Shown: positions 24,300 to 33,132 of the stretch, piece after piece
How the letters are laid out: every line of letters begins with the position of its first letter
Numbering within the stretch: the stretch's first letter is position 1
Notes under the pieces: generated by a model
Seen by the model: the letters and a program-made list of their open reading frames with translations, nothing else
What the model was told of the DNA's origin: nothing
Database searches by the model: none
Program-made: the position numbers and the translations under genes
Source: Cryomorphaceae bacterium
GTDB taxonomy: Bacteria > Bacteroidota > Bacteroidia > Flavobacteriales > Schleiferiaceae
Length of the DNA: 64,000 nt
Assembly: GCA_011525035.1 (NCBI GenBank)
Contig: WTIZ01000021.1
Coordinates: 24,236 to 88,235, forward strand
Direction: 5' to 3'

Positions 24300-26180
24300 A
24301 TGAAAAAACTTTTACTATCCCTATTTGCAGTTTGTACTGCAACAGTAGCGATGGCGCAAGGACAAAGCGTTATCTATTCTACTGATTTCAACAGCGGTAT
24401 CCCAACGGGATGGACGCAGTCGACGCAAGCCACAGACGGTGGTTTCCTTTCTGGTTCGGCTTCTACCTTGAGCTCGAGCTACTTTACTATCACAGATCCA
24501 GGTTCAAACTTCGTTGCAACAAACGACGACGGTTGTAACTGTAACAAAGCAGACGAGTACCTTATTACGGATACTATTGATTTGAGCAACTATTCAGTAA
24601 TGCACGCTACATTTAAGTCGTTCTTCTATGGAGCAACTTACAGCGGTGCCACTGAATCTGCTGAGTTCTTGTACACTACTGATGGTGGTTCTAACTGGAC
24701 TACTCTTGCTACTCTTGATCCTGCAGGTGATTGGGTAAGCCAGTGGATCGACGTAAGTGCTGCTTGTGGTAGTGCAAACGTTCAGTTCGCATTCAACTAC
24801 CAAGACGGTGGTGGCTGGTTGTACGGTTTGGGTATCGACGACTTCGCAGTATTCGCACCTTACAACTTTGACGTAGCAGTTGAGTCTTTGGACATGCCTT
24901 CTACAATTGGTTTGAACAACGCGCCTTTCACTTTGGAAGGAACTTTGAAGAACTACGGTGGTACAACCATCACTTCAGCAACCATCAACTACTCTGTTAA
25001 CGGTGGTACTGCAGTAACTACGAACTTGACAGGTTTGAGCATTGCTCCTTACGATTCGTACACTTGGACACACTCAACAAACTGGACGCCGAGCTCTACA
25101 GGTAACTACACTGTAGATATTTACGCTTCTCCAGTAAACGGTACATTCGACCAAAACACGTCGAACGATACACTAAGCGCAGCTATTGAAGTACTAACTG
25201 CAACAGCTGACCGCGTGGTATTGGCAGAAGAGTTCACTTCTTCTACTTGTGGACCTTGTGCTTCATTCAACCCAGGTTACAAAGACCTTTTGGACGACAA
25301 CGACGCGAACACATCTACTGGTCGTGTAACTTCTGTGAAGTACCAAATGAACTGGCCTTCACCAGGTAACGACCCTGCATACAACCAAGAAGCTGCTGAC
25401 CGTCGTGTTGCATACGGTATCAACGGTGTGCCAGATGTTGTTTACGCAGGTTCTAACATCCCAACTTCTCAAGCGAACATTGACCTAGTGAAGAACATTC
25501 CAGCACTAGCAGAACTAGATGCAGAGTGGAGTGCTACTGGTAACTACATTCAGTGTGATGCTACTGTAGACGCTTTGGCGAACCTTGGTTCGAATGTTGT
25601 GTTGCACATGGCAATGATCGAGAAAGAGATTTCTCACAACGTTCAAACGAATGGCGAGACTACGTTCTACCACGTATTCCGCAAGTTCATGGACGGATCA
25701 AACGGCCACAGCATGGCGAACATGACTGCTGGTAACACTTACACGCACTACGCAAACTCTACTATTTCTGTGAACTCTGCGCCAGCGCAAGGTTCTTACG
25801 ATTTCTGGGTAGGTACATCAAACATGGACGTTATCGTTTGGTTGCAAGACAACTCAACGGGTGAAGTATTGCAGAGCGCTTACGCTATGTACACAACTTC
25901 AGGGGTAAACGAAATGGACGACATGGCGCGTTACATCGCAGTATACCCTAACCCAGCAAACGAATTTGCAGGTGTTGAGATTGATTTGATCGACCGTTCA
26001 GATGTAACGTTGAACGTAGTAAATGCTATGGGTCAAACGGTATACACTGATGCTATGACTATGGACGCAGGTACTCAGAAAGTTGAGCTACCAACAAGTG
26101 CTTTGAGCGCTGGTCTATACTTTGTGAATGTTAACGTAAACGGCGTAAGCAAGACCTTGCGTTTGAACGTTGCTCACTAA
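24300..26180 (+). CDS. Large T9SS-secreted Omp28-related protein with thioredoxin-like CGPC
   Basis: 626 residues from the ATG at 24300, which begins a signal peptide (MKKLLLSLFAVCTATVAMA, then QGQ). Domain order: a jelly-roll or MAM-like adhesion domain (about 25-185, GGWLYGLGIDDFAVFAP), an Ig-like or CARDB-like segment (about 195-305), an Omp28-type thioredoxin-fold domain with FTSSTCGPCASFNPGY (Cys317 and Cys320), and a type A sorting tail (YPNPANEF to the C-terminus). Codon use is strongly biased (AAC for Asn, GGT, TAC, ACT) compared with its neighbours and it has a strong terminator, so it is probably very highly expressed. Omp28 is named after a Porphyromonas surface protein; no enzymatic role is established. 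Confidence 0.88.
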   Translation: MKKLLLSLFAVCTATVAMAQGQSVIYSTDFNSGIPTGWTQSTQATDGGFLSGSASTLSSSYFTITDPGSNFVATNDDGCNCNKADEYLITDTIDLSNYSVMHATFKSFFYGATYSGATESAEFLYTTDGGSNWTTLATLDPAGDWVSQWIDVSAACGSANVQFAFNYQDGGGWLYGLGIDDFAVFAPYNFDVAVESLDMPSTIGLNNAPFTLEGTLKNYGGTTITSATINYSVNGGTAVTTNLTGLSIAPYDSYTWTHSTNWTPSSTGNYTVDIYASPVNGTFDQNTSNDTLSAAIEVLTATADRVVLAEEFTSSTCGPCASFNPGYKDLLDDNDANTSTGRVTSVKYQMNWPSPGNDPAYNQEAADRRVAYGINGVPDVVYAGSNIPTSQANIDLVKNIPALAELDAEWSATGNYIQCDATVDALANLGSNVVLHMAMIEKEISHNVQTNGETTFYHVFRKFMDGSNGHSMANMTAGNTYTHYANSTISVNSAPAQGSYDFWVGTSNMDVIVWLQDNSTGEVLQSAYAMYTTSGVNEMDDMARYIAVYPNPANEFAGVEIDLIDRSDVTLNVVNAMGQTVYTDAMTMDAGTQKVELPTSALSAGLYFVNVNVNGVSKTLRLNVAH

Positions 26181-26200
26181 GCATTAAATATGTTATTTTT

Positions 26201-26232
26201 ACGGGGGGCCGAAAGGCTCCCCGTTTTTTTTT
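26201..26232 (+). terminator. Strong terminator of the large T9SS gene
   Basis: ACGGGGGGCC and GGCTCCCCGT pair over 10 bases (one G-T) closed by a GAAA tetraloop, followed by nine Ts. It sits 20 bases after the stop and only 17 bases before the next start codon. Confidence 0.9.
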
Positions 26233-26249
26233 GATACACCCTAGAGAAC

Positions 26250-26750
26250 ATGAAACAACTTCTTACCGCAATCGCCTTTATTGGTCTATTTCAGCTTGGC
26301 GCTCAAGAATTGCCAAGTACTACGCTCAAGACCCTCGACGGTCAAAGCATCAACATCCAAGATGCCATCAGTGATGAAGGACCAACAGTCATTAGCTTCT
26401 GGGCAACATGGTGTAAACCGTGTATCAAAGAATTGACAGCATTCATGGATTACGCCATTGACCTTGAAGAAGAGGTAGGTGCTAAAGTCCTCGCAGTAAG
26501 CATTGATGATTCTCGCAATTCCGCACGTGTCGCACCTATGGTCCAAGGACAGGGATGGGAATACACGGTATTGTTGGATGAAAATCAAGATTTAAAAAGA
26601 AACTTGGGTATTGTAAATGTACCCTTCACTCTTGTACTCAATAAGGAAGGTGAGGTCGTGTGGAAGCACAGCGGATATTCACCTGGAGACGAAGAAGAAC
26701 TTGCTGAAGTTGTCGAAGAGGTAGCAGCAGGTCACGATCCAAGTCACTAA
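26250..26750 (+). CDS. TlpA/ResA-like exported thioredoxin
   Basis: 166 residues with a short hydrophobic leader (about 1-18, then QEL) and a complete TlpA-type thioredoxin fold: FWATWCKPC with Cys55 and Cys58, the cis-proline region NVPFTLVLNKEG, and a GYSPGDEEEL end. Such proteins act in the periplasm as thiol reductants or disulfide exchange proteins, for example in cytochrome c maturation. Here it heads a three-gene run with a DUF6029 barrel (3 bases downstream) and an Omp28 lipoprotein, so its partner is probably extracytoplasmic. The exact partner is unknown. Confidence 0.88.
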   Translation: MKQLLTAIAFIGLFQLGAQELPSTTLKTLDGQSINIQDAISDEGPTVISFWATWCKPCIKELTAFMDYAIDLEEEVGAKVLAVSIDDSRNSARVAPMVQGQGWEYTVLLDENQDLKRNLGIVNVPFTLVLNKEGEVVWKHSGYSPGDEEELAEVVEEVAAGHDPSH

Positions 26751-26753
26751 TTC

Positions 26754-28442
26754 ATGAAAAGACTTCTCTTATTTGCTTGGGCTATTTGCAGTGCCACCGC
26801 ATCTTTTGCGCAAGAGCAAAATACTTTTGGCGGCCAGCTGCACGGTAACTTCCAACTGGACGGTCAGTTGTATCTCCGCGACGAAAGCATTGACCCAACC
26901 GGTGAGTTTTATCCTGATGAACGCTTCTTAGGACAAGGCTACGCGAATTTCGTGTACACTGACGGCAACTTTTCTTCGGGCCTACGTTATGAGAACTATC
27001 AAAATGTAATGCTCGGTTTTCCTGAGGGGTACCGTGGCGAAGGCATCACCTACCGCTACTTACAATTCAAACAAGACGGATTGGACATTACCGTTGGGAA
27101 TTTCTACGAGCAGTTCGGAACAGGTATGGTCTTCCGTTCCTACGAAGAGCGTGGCCTAGGGTATGATAACGCCATGGACGGTGTACGCATTAAGGTAAAT
27201 CCAGTAAGTGGCTTAAGCTTGAAGGCAGTGATGGGTCGTCAGCGTTTTTACTTTGAGAAAAGTCCGGGACTCCTTAGAGGAATTGATGCAGAATACAACC
27301 TGAGTAAAGAACTATTCCCTAAACTAGATTCAGCAGGTCTACGATGGACTGTCGGCGGTAGCTACATGAGCAAATACCAGCGCGCCAATGATCCGTTTTT
27401 AGTACTGCCCGAAAACGTTGCCGCAGGCGGTGTAAGAACTCAAGTTTCAAAAGGCCCTTGGGCGATGCAAGTAGAATATGCCTACAAGGCTAATGACCCT
27501 TCTGCCGATAACGGCTACATCTATAAAGACGGGAACGGCATTCTGGCAAATGTGAGTTACAGCAAGAACGGTCTTGGCATTATTGCGGGCGTTAAGCGCA
27601 TCGACAACATGTCGTTTAGAACGGACCGAAACGGTTCTACCATAGATATGCTGGTAAACTATTTAAGCCCAACCGCTCAAGTACACACCTATGCCCTACC
27701 TGCGCTGTATCAATATGCGACACAGATTAATGGGGAAGAAGGCATTCAACTAGAGGCGAACTACAAATTCAAACGCAACACCACCTTAGGCGGTAAATAC
27801 GGTACACTACTCAGTGTAAACTACAGTGTTGTACAAAGCATCGATAAGGATTATGTAGATCCTGCTTTGGATACCTTGAGAACACTTCAAGGCTACTACA
27901 GCGATCCTATGATGCGCGGAGACATTCCCTATTTCCACGACTTTAATGTGACCCTGAGCAAGAAGATCAATAAGAAGCTCAAAGTGAATGCTATGTACCT
28001 CAATCTGTTTTACAACCGCAGCGTGTTGGAAGACGGTTTGGGCGATGAAAGCATCTTGCTAAACCCAGACGGTCAGAAACTGATGAGCGGGGATATTTTC
28101 ATTTTGGAAAGCCTCTACAAGGTGAAGCGTAAGCATTACCTACGCACGGAATTTCAACACCTGAGTACCAAAGACGATCGTGGCTCTATGGCTATGGCAT
28201 TGGCGGAGTACAGCATTGCCCCGCACTGGTTCTTCAGTGTACAAGACATTTACAACTACGGCAACCCGGACGAGGCACAGAGACTGCACTATCCATTGGC
28301 TTCTGTAGTCTATACCGCAGGCACTAGTCGCTTCCAACTCTCCTACGGGCGCCAACAGCGCGGTATCTTCTGTGTAGGTGGTGTATGTCGTGTTGTGCCT
28401 CCATCAAACGGTGTGAGCTTCTCCCTAACTACAAGCTTTTAA
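26754..28442 (+). CDS. DUF6029 family outer-membrane beta-barrel protein
   Basis: 562 residues: signal peptide (MKRLLLFAWAICSATASFA, then QEQ), then a chain of alternating amphipathic strands rich in Tyr, Gly and Asn (FQLDGQLYLRDE, YRYLQFKQDGLDITVGNFYEQFG, YSIAPHWFFSVQDIYNYG) ending in an aromatic terminal strand (GVSFSLTTSF), as in integral outer-membrane proteins. The pattern matches the Bacteroidota DUF6029 family. No function is known. It lies between the TlpA-like and Omp28 genes and its stop overlaps the next start by 1 base, so the three proteins are probably made together. Confidence 0.82.
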   Translation: MKRLLLFAWAICSATASFAQEQNTFGGQLHGNFQLDGQLYLRDESIDPTGEFYPDERFLGQGYANFVYTDGNFSSGLRYENYQNVMLGFPEGYRGEGITYRYLQFKQDGLDITVGNFYEQFGTGMVFRSYEERGLGYDNAMDGVRIKVNPVSGLSLKAVMGRQRFYFEKSPGLLRGIDAEYNLSKELFPKLDSAGLRWTVGGSYMSKYQRANDPFLVLPENVAAGGVRTQVSKGPWAMQVEYAYKANDPSADNGYIYKDGNGILANVSYSKNGLGIIAGVKRIDNMSFRTDRNGSTIDMLVNYLSPTAQVHTYALPALYQYATQINGEEGIQLEANYKFKRNTTLGGKYGTLLSVNYSVVQSIDKDYVDPALDTLRTLQGYYSDPMMRGDIPYFHDFNVTLSKKINKKLKVNAMYLNLFYNRSVLEDGLGDESILLNPDGQKLMSGDIFILESLYKVKRKHYLRTEFQHLSTKDDRGSMAMALAEYSIAPHWFFSVQDIYNYGNPDEAQRLHYPLASVVYTAGTSRFQLSYGRQQRGIFCVGGVCRVVPPSNGVSFSLTTSF

Positions 28443-29284
28443 TGATGAGAAAGACGGTCCAATTCCTTTTTGCTTCGCTTCTTTTAAGCCTCATGACCAC
28501 ACAGTGTGATGTGATCGACCAGCCGTTTAAAAACGGTGGTCCACAGGACACCACATCTACAGCCCAGCTCAGAAATGTGCTCATTGAAGATTTCACCGGG
28601 CACCGTTGCAAGAATTGTCCAAAAGCTTCGAAAGAAATAGAAGCTTTGGTGGACGCCTTTGGGGCGGACAGAATTATTGGTCTTGCCATCCATGCAGGTC
28701 CCGGAAACTTCACAAACACCAACGCTGATTACCCTACAGATTTCACCACACAAGAAGGAAAGGACATTCAAAGTTTCTTTGGAACGAACTTCCTACCTGT
28801 GGGCATGGTGAATCGTGAGAATTGGACTTCTTCAGGCAACTCACACTGGTCGAGTTACTCCAACTGGCCTACACTAAGTGCTGAGGCTATGGACAGCACC
28901 TTACGCGTCGAACTTCAAGTAGAAGCGGCAGTGAGCAGCGGCACATTAAGTGTTGATGTTAGTGCACTACCTCAAGTAGGCATTTTACACGACCTTGACG
29001 TCGTAGTAATGGTGAAAGAGAGCGGTATTGTAAGCCCACAGCTAATGCCTGATGACACTCGCGATGCTGAATATGTCCACAACAATGTTCTTCGCGACTT
29101 CGTGACCCCAACGTGGGGCGAAGAAATTGGAGTAAGTCCTATGGTACCGGGAGATGAGTTGACTTCGTCTTTTACCCTTGCCTGGAATACAGATTGGGTA
29201 CAAGCCAATAGTGCCGTGGTGGTTTACGTATTCAACCCAGAGAATTACCGCATACTGCAGGTGGTGGAAGCTCCAATCAACTAA
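28442..29284 (+). CDS. Omp28-related lipoprotein with thioredoxin-like CKNC
   Basis: 280 residues. The ATG at 28442 overlaps the DUF6029 stop (TAATG); the next codon is also ATG. A hydrophobic leader ends at Cys22 (LMTTQC), a loose Bacteroidota-type lipobox, so it is probably a lipoprotein. The body is the Omp28 family: LIEDFTGHRCKNCPKASKEIEAL with Cys56 and Cys59, then GLAIHAG and FLPVGMVNR. The fold is thioredoxin-like but the motif context differs from TlpA. The longer frame from 28385 overlaps the barrel gene and was not used. It ends over queG by 4 bases. Confidence 0.87.
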   Translation: MMRKTVQFLFASLLLSLMTTQCDVIDQPFKNGGPQDTTSTAQLRNVLIEDFTGHRCKNCPKASKEIEALVDAFGADRIIGLAIHAGPGNFTNTNADYPTDFTTQEGKDIQSFFGTNFLPVGMVNRENWTSSGNSHWSSYSNWPTLSAEAMDSTLRVELQVEAAVSSGTLSVDVSALPQVGILHDLDVVVMVKESGIVSPQLMPDDTRDAEYVHNNVLRDFVTPTWGEEIGVSPMVPGDELTSSFTLAWNTDWVQANSAVVVYVFNPENYRILQVVEAPIN

Positions 29285-30204
29285 GACTTCTTCGCGAAAC
29301 TTAGATTTCTCTTGAATCCTTCGAAGCCCGTTCTCCGGATGGCTGAGCCCTTCATGATCTCGTCCCAGAGCTCATGAGTGATTTCCTCCCACGCTTCCCA
29401 ATCGTTCTCTTTAATGGGCGTTCGTAGGTCAAAATCCTTTTCTTGGTGGGGCGTAGAGAATCGATTCCAAGGACAAACATCCTGGCAGATATCACAACCG
29501 TATACCCAATCCTCCATTTTACCTTGATACTCATTTGGTAGCGCCTCCTTGTATTCTATCGTCAGGTAGCTGATGCACTTGTTGCTATCGACAACTGTCG
29601 GTGCGATAATAGCCTCGGTTGGACAAGCATCGATACATGCAGTACACGTACCACAATGATCTGTTGTTGGACCATCCGGTTCCAATTCTAAATCCACAAT
29701 CAATGCACCAATAAAGAAAAAGCTTCCTGCTCCCTTACTGAGCAACAAACTGTGTTTCCCTATCCAGCCTAAGCCACTTTTGCGCGCCCATGCCCGGTCC
29801 ATCACTGGAGCACTATCGACAAATCCTCTGCCTTCTACCTCACCTATCTCAGCCTGTATGCCTTGCAACATACGCTTGAGCTTACCGCGAACCACCTTGT
29901 GATAATCGCGACCGTACGCATATTTAGAAATCTTGGGTGTACCCTCCTCTTGTGTTTCTTCTGGGAAATAGTTCAGCGTTACACTGATGACAGATTTCGC
30001 ACCGGGTACAAGCTTCCGTGGATCCAAACGAGCATCGAAATGATTCTCCATCCAACTCATCGTACCGTGGTATCCCGCCTTGAGCCAATTCTCCAATCCT
30101 GTCGCTTCTTCTTCTAAAAATCCTGCAGCAGAAATGCCACAGGCGTCAAAGCCCTGCTCCTTGGCAAGGCGTTTTACAATCTGAGATGCCTCAGTCCGCG
30201 TCAT
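29281..30204 (-). CDS. queG: Epoxyqueuosine reductase
   Basis: Cobalamin- and iron-sulfur-dependent enzyme for the last step of queuosine synthesis on tRNA (epoxyqueuosine to queuosine). The 307-residue protein has two 4Fe-4S ferredoxin motifs, CGTCTACIDACP (about 192-203) and CDICQDVCPWN (about 242-252), and the N-terminal family domain (GFDACGISAAGFLEEEA; SVISVTLNYFP). E. coli QueG is about 380 residues; Bacteroidota forms of about 310 lack the C-terminal HEAT-like part, so this is not truncated. It overlaps ruvB by 1 base. yhhQ at 54.2 kb belongs to the same pathway. Confidence 0.95.
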   Translation of the reverse strand: MTRTEASQIVKRLAKEQGFDACGISAAGFLEEEATGLENWLKAGYHGTMSWMENHFDARLDPRKLVPGAKSVISVTLNYFPEETQEEGTPKISKYAYGRDYHKVVRGKLKRMLQGIQAEIGEVEGRGFVDSAPVMDRAWARKSGLGWIGKHSLLLSKGAGSFFFIGALIVDLELEPDGPTTDHCGTCTACIDACPTEAIIAPTVVDSNKCISYLTIEYKEALPNEYQGKMEDWVYGCDICQDVCPWNRFSTPHQEKDFDLRTPIKENDWEAWEEITHELWDEIMKGSAIRRTGFEGFKRNLSFAKKS

Positions 30205-31232
30205 TAGAATAGGGAGCCCGTACTGCCCTTTTGTGGACGATTCAAACCCAAATGACTGTAGGCCTTTTCCGTAACCATTCTACCTCGCGGCGTTCTGAGT
30301 AAGAAGCCTTCCTTGATCAAGTACGGTTCGTATACCTCTTCAATCGTCTCTGCCTGCTCCCCTATGGCCGTGCTCAATGTATTGAGTCCAACGGGTCCTC
30401 CAGCAAAATTATCGACCAATACAGTGAGGATTTTATTATCCATCTCATCCAGTCCTTTGCTGTCCACGTTCAAAGCATTCAAACCAAATTCAGCTATTTC
30501 CACATCAATGGTTCCGTTCCCTTTGACCATAGCAAAATCCCGAACCCTTCTTAGAAGCGCATTTGCTATACGAGGTGTTCCGCGTGACCTGGAAGCTACG
30601 CGAATACAGGCTTCATATTCAGCAGGAACTTCCAGAATTTCCGCACTTCGCTCAACGATGGTACTCAAAAGTTCTACATCGTAATATTCCAACCTTGAAT
30701 TAATACCAAAACGTGCACGCAGCGGAGCGGTTAAAAGTCCTGAACGCGTGGTTGCTCCGATTAGGGTAAATGGATTCAAACTGATCTGTACACTTCTCGC
30801 GCTCGGACCAGAGTCAATCATGATATCAATCTTGAAGTCCTCCATCGCACTGTACAGGTACTCCTCTATCACTGGGGATAGTCGATGAATCTCATCTATA
30901 AACAGCACATCATTCGGCTCAAGATTCGTGAGTAGACCCGCAAGATCAGAGGGTTTATCCAATACAGGGCCTGAAGTGACTTTAATTCCAACACCGAGCT
31001 CGTTAGCTAGAATATGACTTAGGGTAGTCTTACCCAATCCCGGTGGACCGTGCAACAAGACATGATCCATCGCTTCGTCGCGCATCTTAGCAGCCTCAAC
31101 AAAGATCTTAAGGTTCTCCAATACCGCCGCTTGACCCGTAAAGTCGTCAAAGCTCAATGGCCTCAACTTCTTTTCGATCTCACGTTCCGTATTCGTGAAG
31201 TTTCCTCCTGTAGGATCTAAGTGCTCGTTCAT
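30204..31232 (-). CDS. ruvB: Holliday junction DNA helicase RuvB
   Basis: AAA+ motor that drives branch migration with RuvA. 342 residues from the ATG at 31232; six extra upstream residues in the longer frame are unlikely. Walker [16 protein letters not shown], Walker [11 protein letters not shown], sensor 1 [20 protein letters not shown] and the arginine-finger region are all present, followed by the winged-helix end ([15 protein letters not shown]). It precedes queG. The upstream terminator at 31.26 kb separates it from the respiratory operon. Confidence 0.97.
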   Translation of the reverse strand: MNEHLDPTGGNFTNTEREIEKKLRPLSFDDFTGQAAVLENLKIFVEAAKMRDEAMDHVLLHGPPGLGKTTLSHILANELGVGIKVTSGPVLDKPSDLAGLLTNLEPNDVLFIDEIHRLSPVIEEYLYSAMEDFKIDIMIDSGPSARSVQISLNPFTLIGATTRSGLLTAPLRARFGINSRLEYYDVELLSTIVERSAEILEVPAEYEACIRVASRSRGTPRIANALLRRVRDFAMVKGNGTIDVEIAEFGLNALNVDSKGLDEMDNKILTVLVDNFAGGPVGLNTLSTAIGEQAETIEEVYEPYLIKEGFLLRTPRGRMVTEKAYSHLGLNRPQKGSTGSLF

Positions 31233-31251
31233 AGTGTTACAAATTACCACA

Positions 31252-31279
31252 AAAAATCCCCTTACCGCGAGGTAAGGGG
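31252..31279 (-). terminator. Terminator of the Act-oxidase operon
   Basis: CCCCTTACC and GGTAAGGGG form a perfect 9-base stem around a 4-base loop (GCGA on the plus strand), with a T-run on the minus strand (31252-31257). It lies 28 bases after the ctaD stop and ends the 11-kb act-cta transcript. Confidence 0.88.
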
Positions 31280-31306
31280 ACCTAATATTTTAAAGTGAGA
31301 CGGGTT

Positions 31307-33109
31307 CTAGTGACCGCTCTCCTCTCCTTCTGCCAATGGCACGTTTTGAGGAACGAAATCTTCCTCAGCACCAGGCTTAGAGTAGTCGTATGCCCAACGG
31401 TACACTACTGGTATATCACCTGGCCAGTTACCGTGGATGTGCTCTACAGGAGTTGTCCACTCTAGAGAGTTACCTCTCCAAGGATTTTGCTTCGCCTTAG
31501 GACCTCTCCAAATGCTGTAGAAGAAGTTAAAGATGAAGATCAACTGTGCAGCACCACCGATGATGGCAAAGTAGGTAATCAATACATTGATATCCGCCAA
31601 ATTATCGAACATTGGGAATGCCGTGTTGCTGTAGTAACGACGTGGCAAACCTGCCATACCCAAGAAGTGCATTGGGAAGAATACACCGTAAGCGGTAATA
31701 AAGGTCAACCAGAAGTGCGCATAACCCATTGATTTATTCATCATACGGCCGTACATCTTAGGGAACCAGTGGTATACCCCTGCGAACATTCCGTAAATCG
31801 CACTCAGACCCATTACAATATGGAAGTGAGCGACTACGAAGTAGGTATCGTGAACGTTGATATCCAAAGCACTGTCACCAAGAATAACACCTGTCAAACC
31901 ACCAGTAACGAACGTACTAACCAATGCAATTGAGAAGAGCATTGCTGGCGTGAACTGGATGTTCCCTTTCCAAAGTGTAGTTATGTAGTTAAAGGCTTTA
32001 ACTGCTGATGGAATCGCAATCAATAGGGTTGTGAAGGTAAATACAGAACCTAGGAACGGGTTCATACCTGTTACGAACATGTGGTGACCCCATACGATAA
32101 AGCTCAAGAAAGCAATTGCCAAAATTGAACCTACCATCGCGCGGTAACCAAAGATTGGCTTACGTGAGTTTGTCGCAATTACCTCAGATGAAATACCCAA
32201 AGCAGGTAGAAGAATAATGTATACCTCAGGGTGACCCAAGAACCAGAACAAGTGCTGGTACAATACAGGAGAACCACCGCTGTAGCTCAATACCTCACCA
32301 CCCATGAAAATATCACTGAGGTAGAATGAAGTACCCAACATACGGTCAAACATCAAAAGCAATGCTGCACTAAGAAGTACAGGGAAAGAAAGTACCCCTA
32401 GAACTGCTGTTACAAAGAATGCCCAAATCGTCAATGGCAGACGCGTCATGCTCATCCCTTTTGTACGCATGTTTAATACGGTTACGATGTAGTTCAATGA
32501 ACCCAATAGTGACGATACAATGAACAATGTCATCGAGATCAACCAAAGCGTCATACCCGCGCCTGAACCCGGCATTGCTTGTGGAAGTGCAGAAAGAGGT
32601 GGGTATACAGTCCAACCGGCTGCTGCAGGTCCTGATTCAACGAACAATGACACTACCATTATTACAGAACTGGTAAAGAAGAACCAGTATGAAAGTGCAT
32701 TCATAAAGCCAGAGGCCATATCACGTGCACCAATCTGCAATGGAATAAGTAGGTTCGAGAAAGTACCTGATAGACCCGCAGTCAATACGAAGAATACCAT
32801 AATGGTACCGTGAATAGTTACAAGAGCCAAATAGATGTTTGGATCCATCACACCGTCAGGTGCCCATTTACCCAAGAAGAACTCAAGGATTGGGAAACTT
32901 TGCTCAGGGTATGCAATCTCCAAACGGAAAAGCATTGACATCATCACACCGATGATACCCATGATCATACCGGTAATCAAAAACTGCTTACCAATCATCT
33001 TATGGTCCATCGTAAAGAGGTACTTCGTGAAGAAGTTCTCCTCGTGGTGGTGCTCCATCAAGTGATCTTGGAAGTGATTGTTTTTTTCTGTTGTCGTTGT
33101 AGTTGACAT
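31307..33109 (-). CDS. ctaD: Cytochrome c oxidase subunit I
   Basis: Catalytic subunit of the heme-copper oxidase with low-spin heme and the heme a3/o3-CuB site. 600 residues, about twelve transmembrane helices. Diagnostic motifs are the CuB His-Tyr region HLFWFLGHPEVYIILLPALG (given as HLFWFLGHPEVY), the HH pair in WGHHMFVTGM and the heme ligand pair in TYFVVAHFHIVMG. The heme type cannot be decided from sequence; a CuA-bearing subunit II next to it indicates a cytochrome c oxidase. Last gene of the act-cta operon, 23 bases after ctaC. Confidence 0.97.
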   Translation of the reverse strand: MSTTTTTEKNNHFQDHLMEHHHEENFFTKYLFTMDHKMIGKQFLITGMIMGIIGVMMSMLFRLEIAYPEQSFPILEFFLGKWAPDGVMDPNIYLALVTIHGTIMVFFVLTAGLSGTFSNLLIPLQIGARDMASGFMNALSYWFFFTSSVIMVVSLFVESGPAAAGWTVYPPLSALPQAMPGSGAGMTLWLISMTLFIVSSLLGSLNYIVTVLNMRTKGMSMTRLPLTIWAFFVTAVLGVLSFPVLLSAALLLMFDRMLGTSFYLSDIFMGGEVLSYSGGSPVLYQHLFWFLGHPEVYIILLPALGISSEVIATNSRKPIFGYRAMVGSILAIAFLSFIVWGHHMFVTGMNPFLGSVFTFTTLLIAIPSAVKAFNYITTLWKGNIQFTPAMLFSIALVSTFVTGGLTGVILGDSALDINVHDTYFVVAHFHIVMGLSAIYGMFAGVYHWFPKMYGRMMNKSMGYAHFWLTFITAYGVFFPMHFLGMAGLPRRYYSNTAFPMFDNLADINVLITYFAIIGGAAQLIFIFNFFYSIWRGPKAKQNPWRGNSLEWTTPVEHIHGNWPGDIPVVYRWAYDYSKPGAEEDFVPQNVPLAEGEESGH

Positions 33110-33132
33110 AGCTAAATGTTTATTACTTCTAT

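Noticed and set aside
29281..30204. Truncated QueG
   Set aside because: Shorter than E. coli QueG, but both ferredoxin motifs and the catalytic domain are intact and about 310 residues is usual in Bacteroidota.
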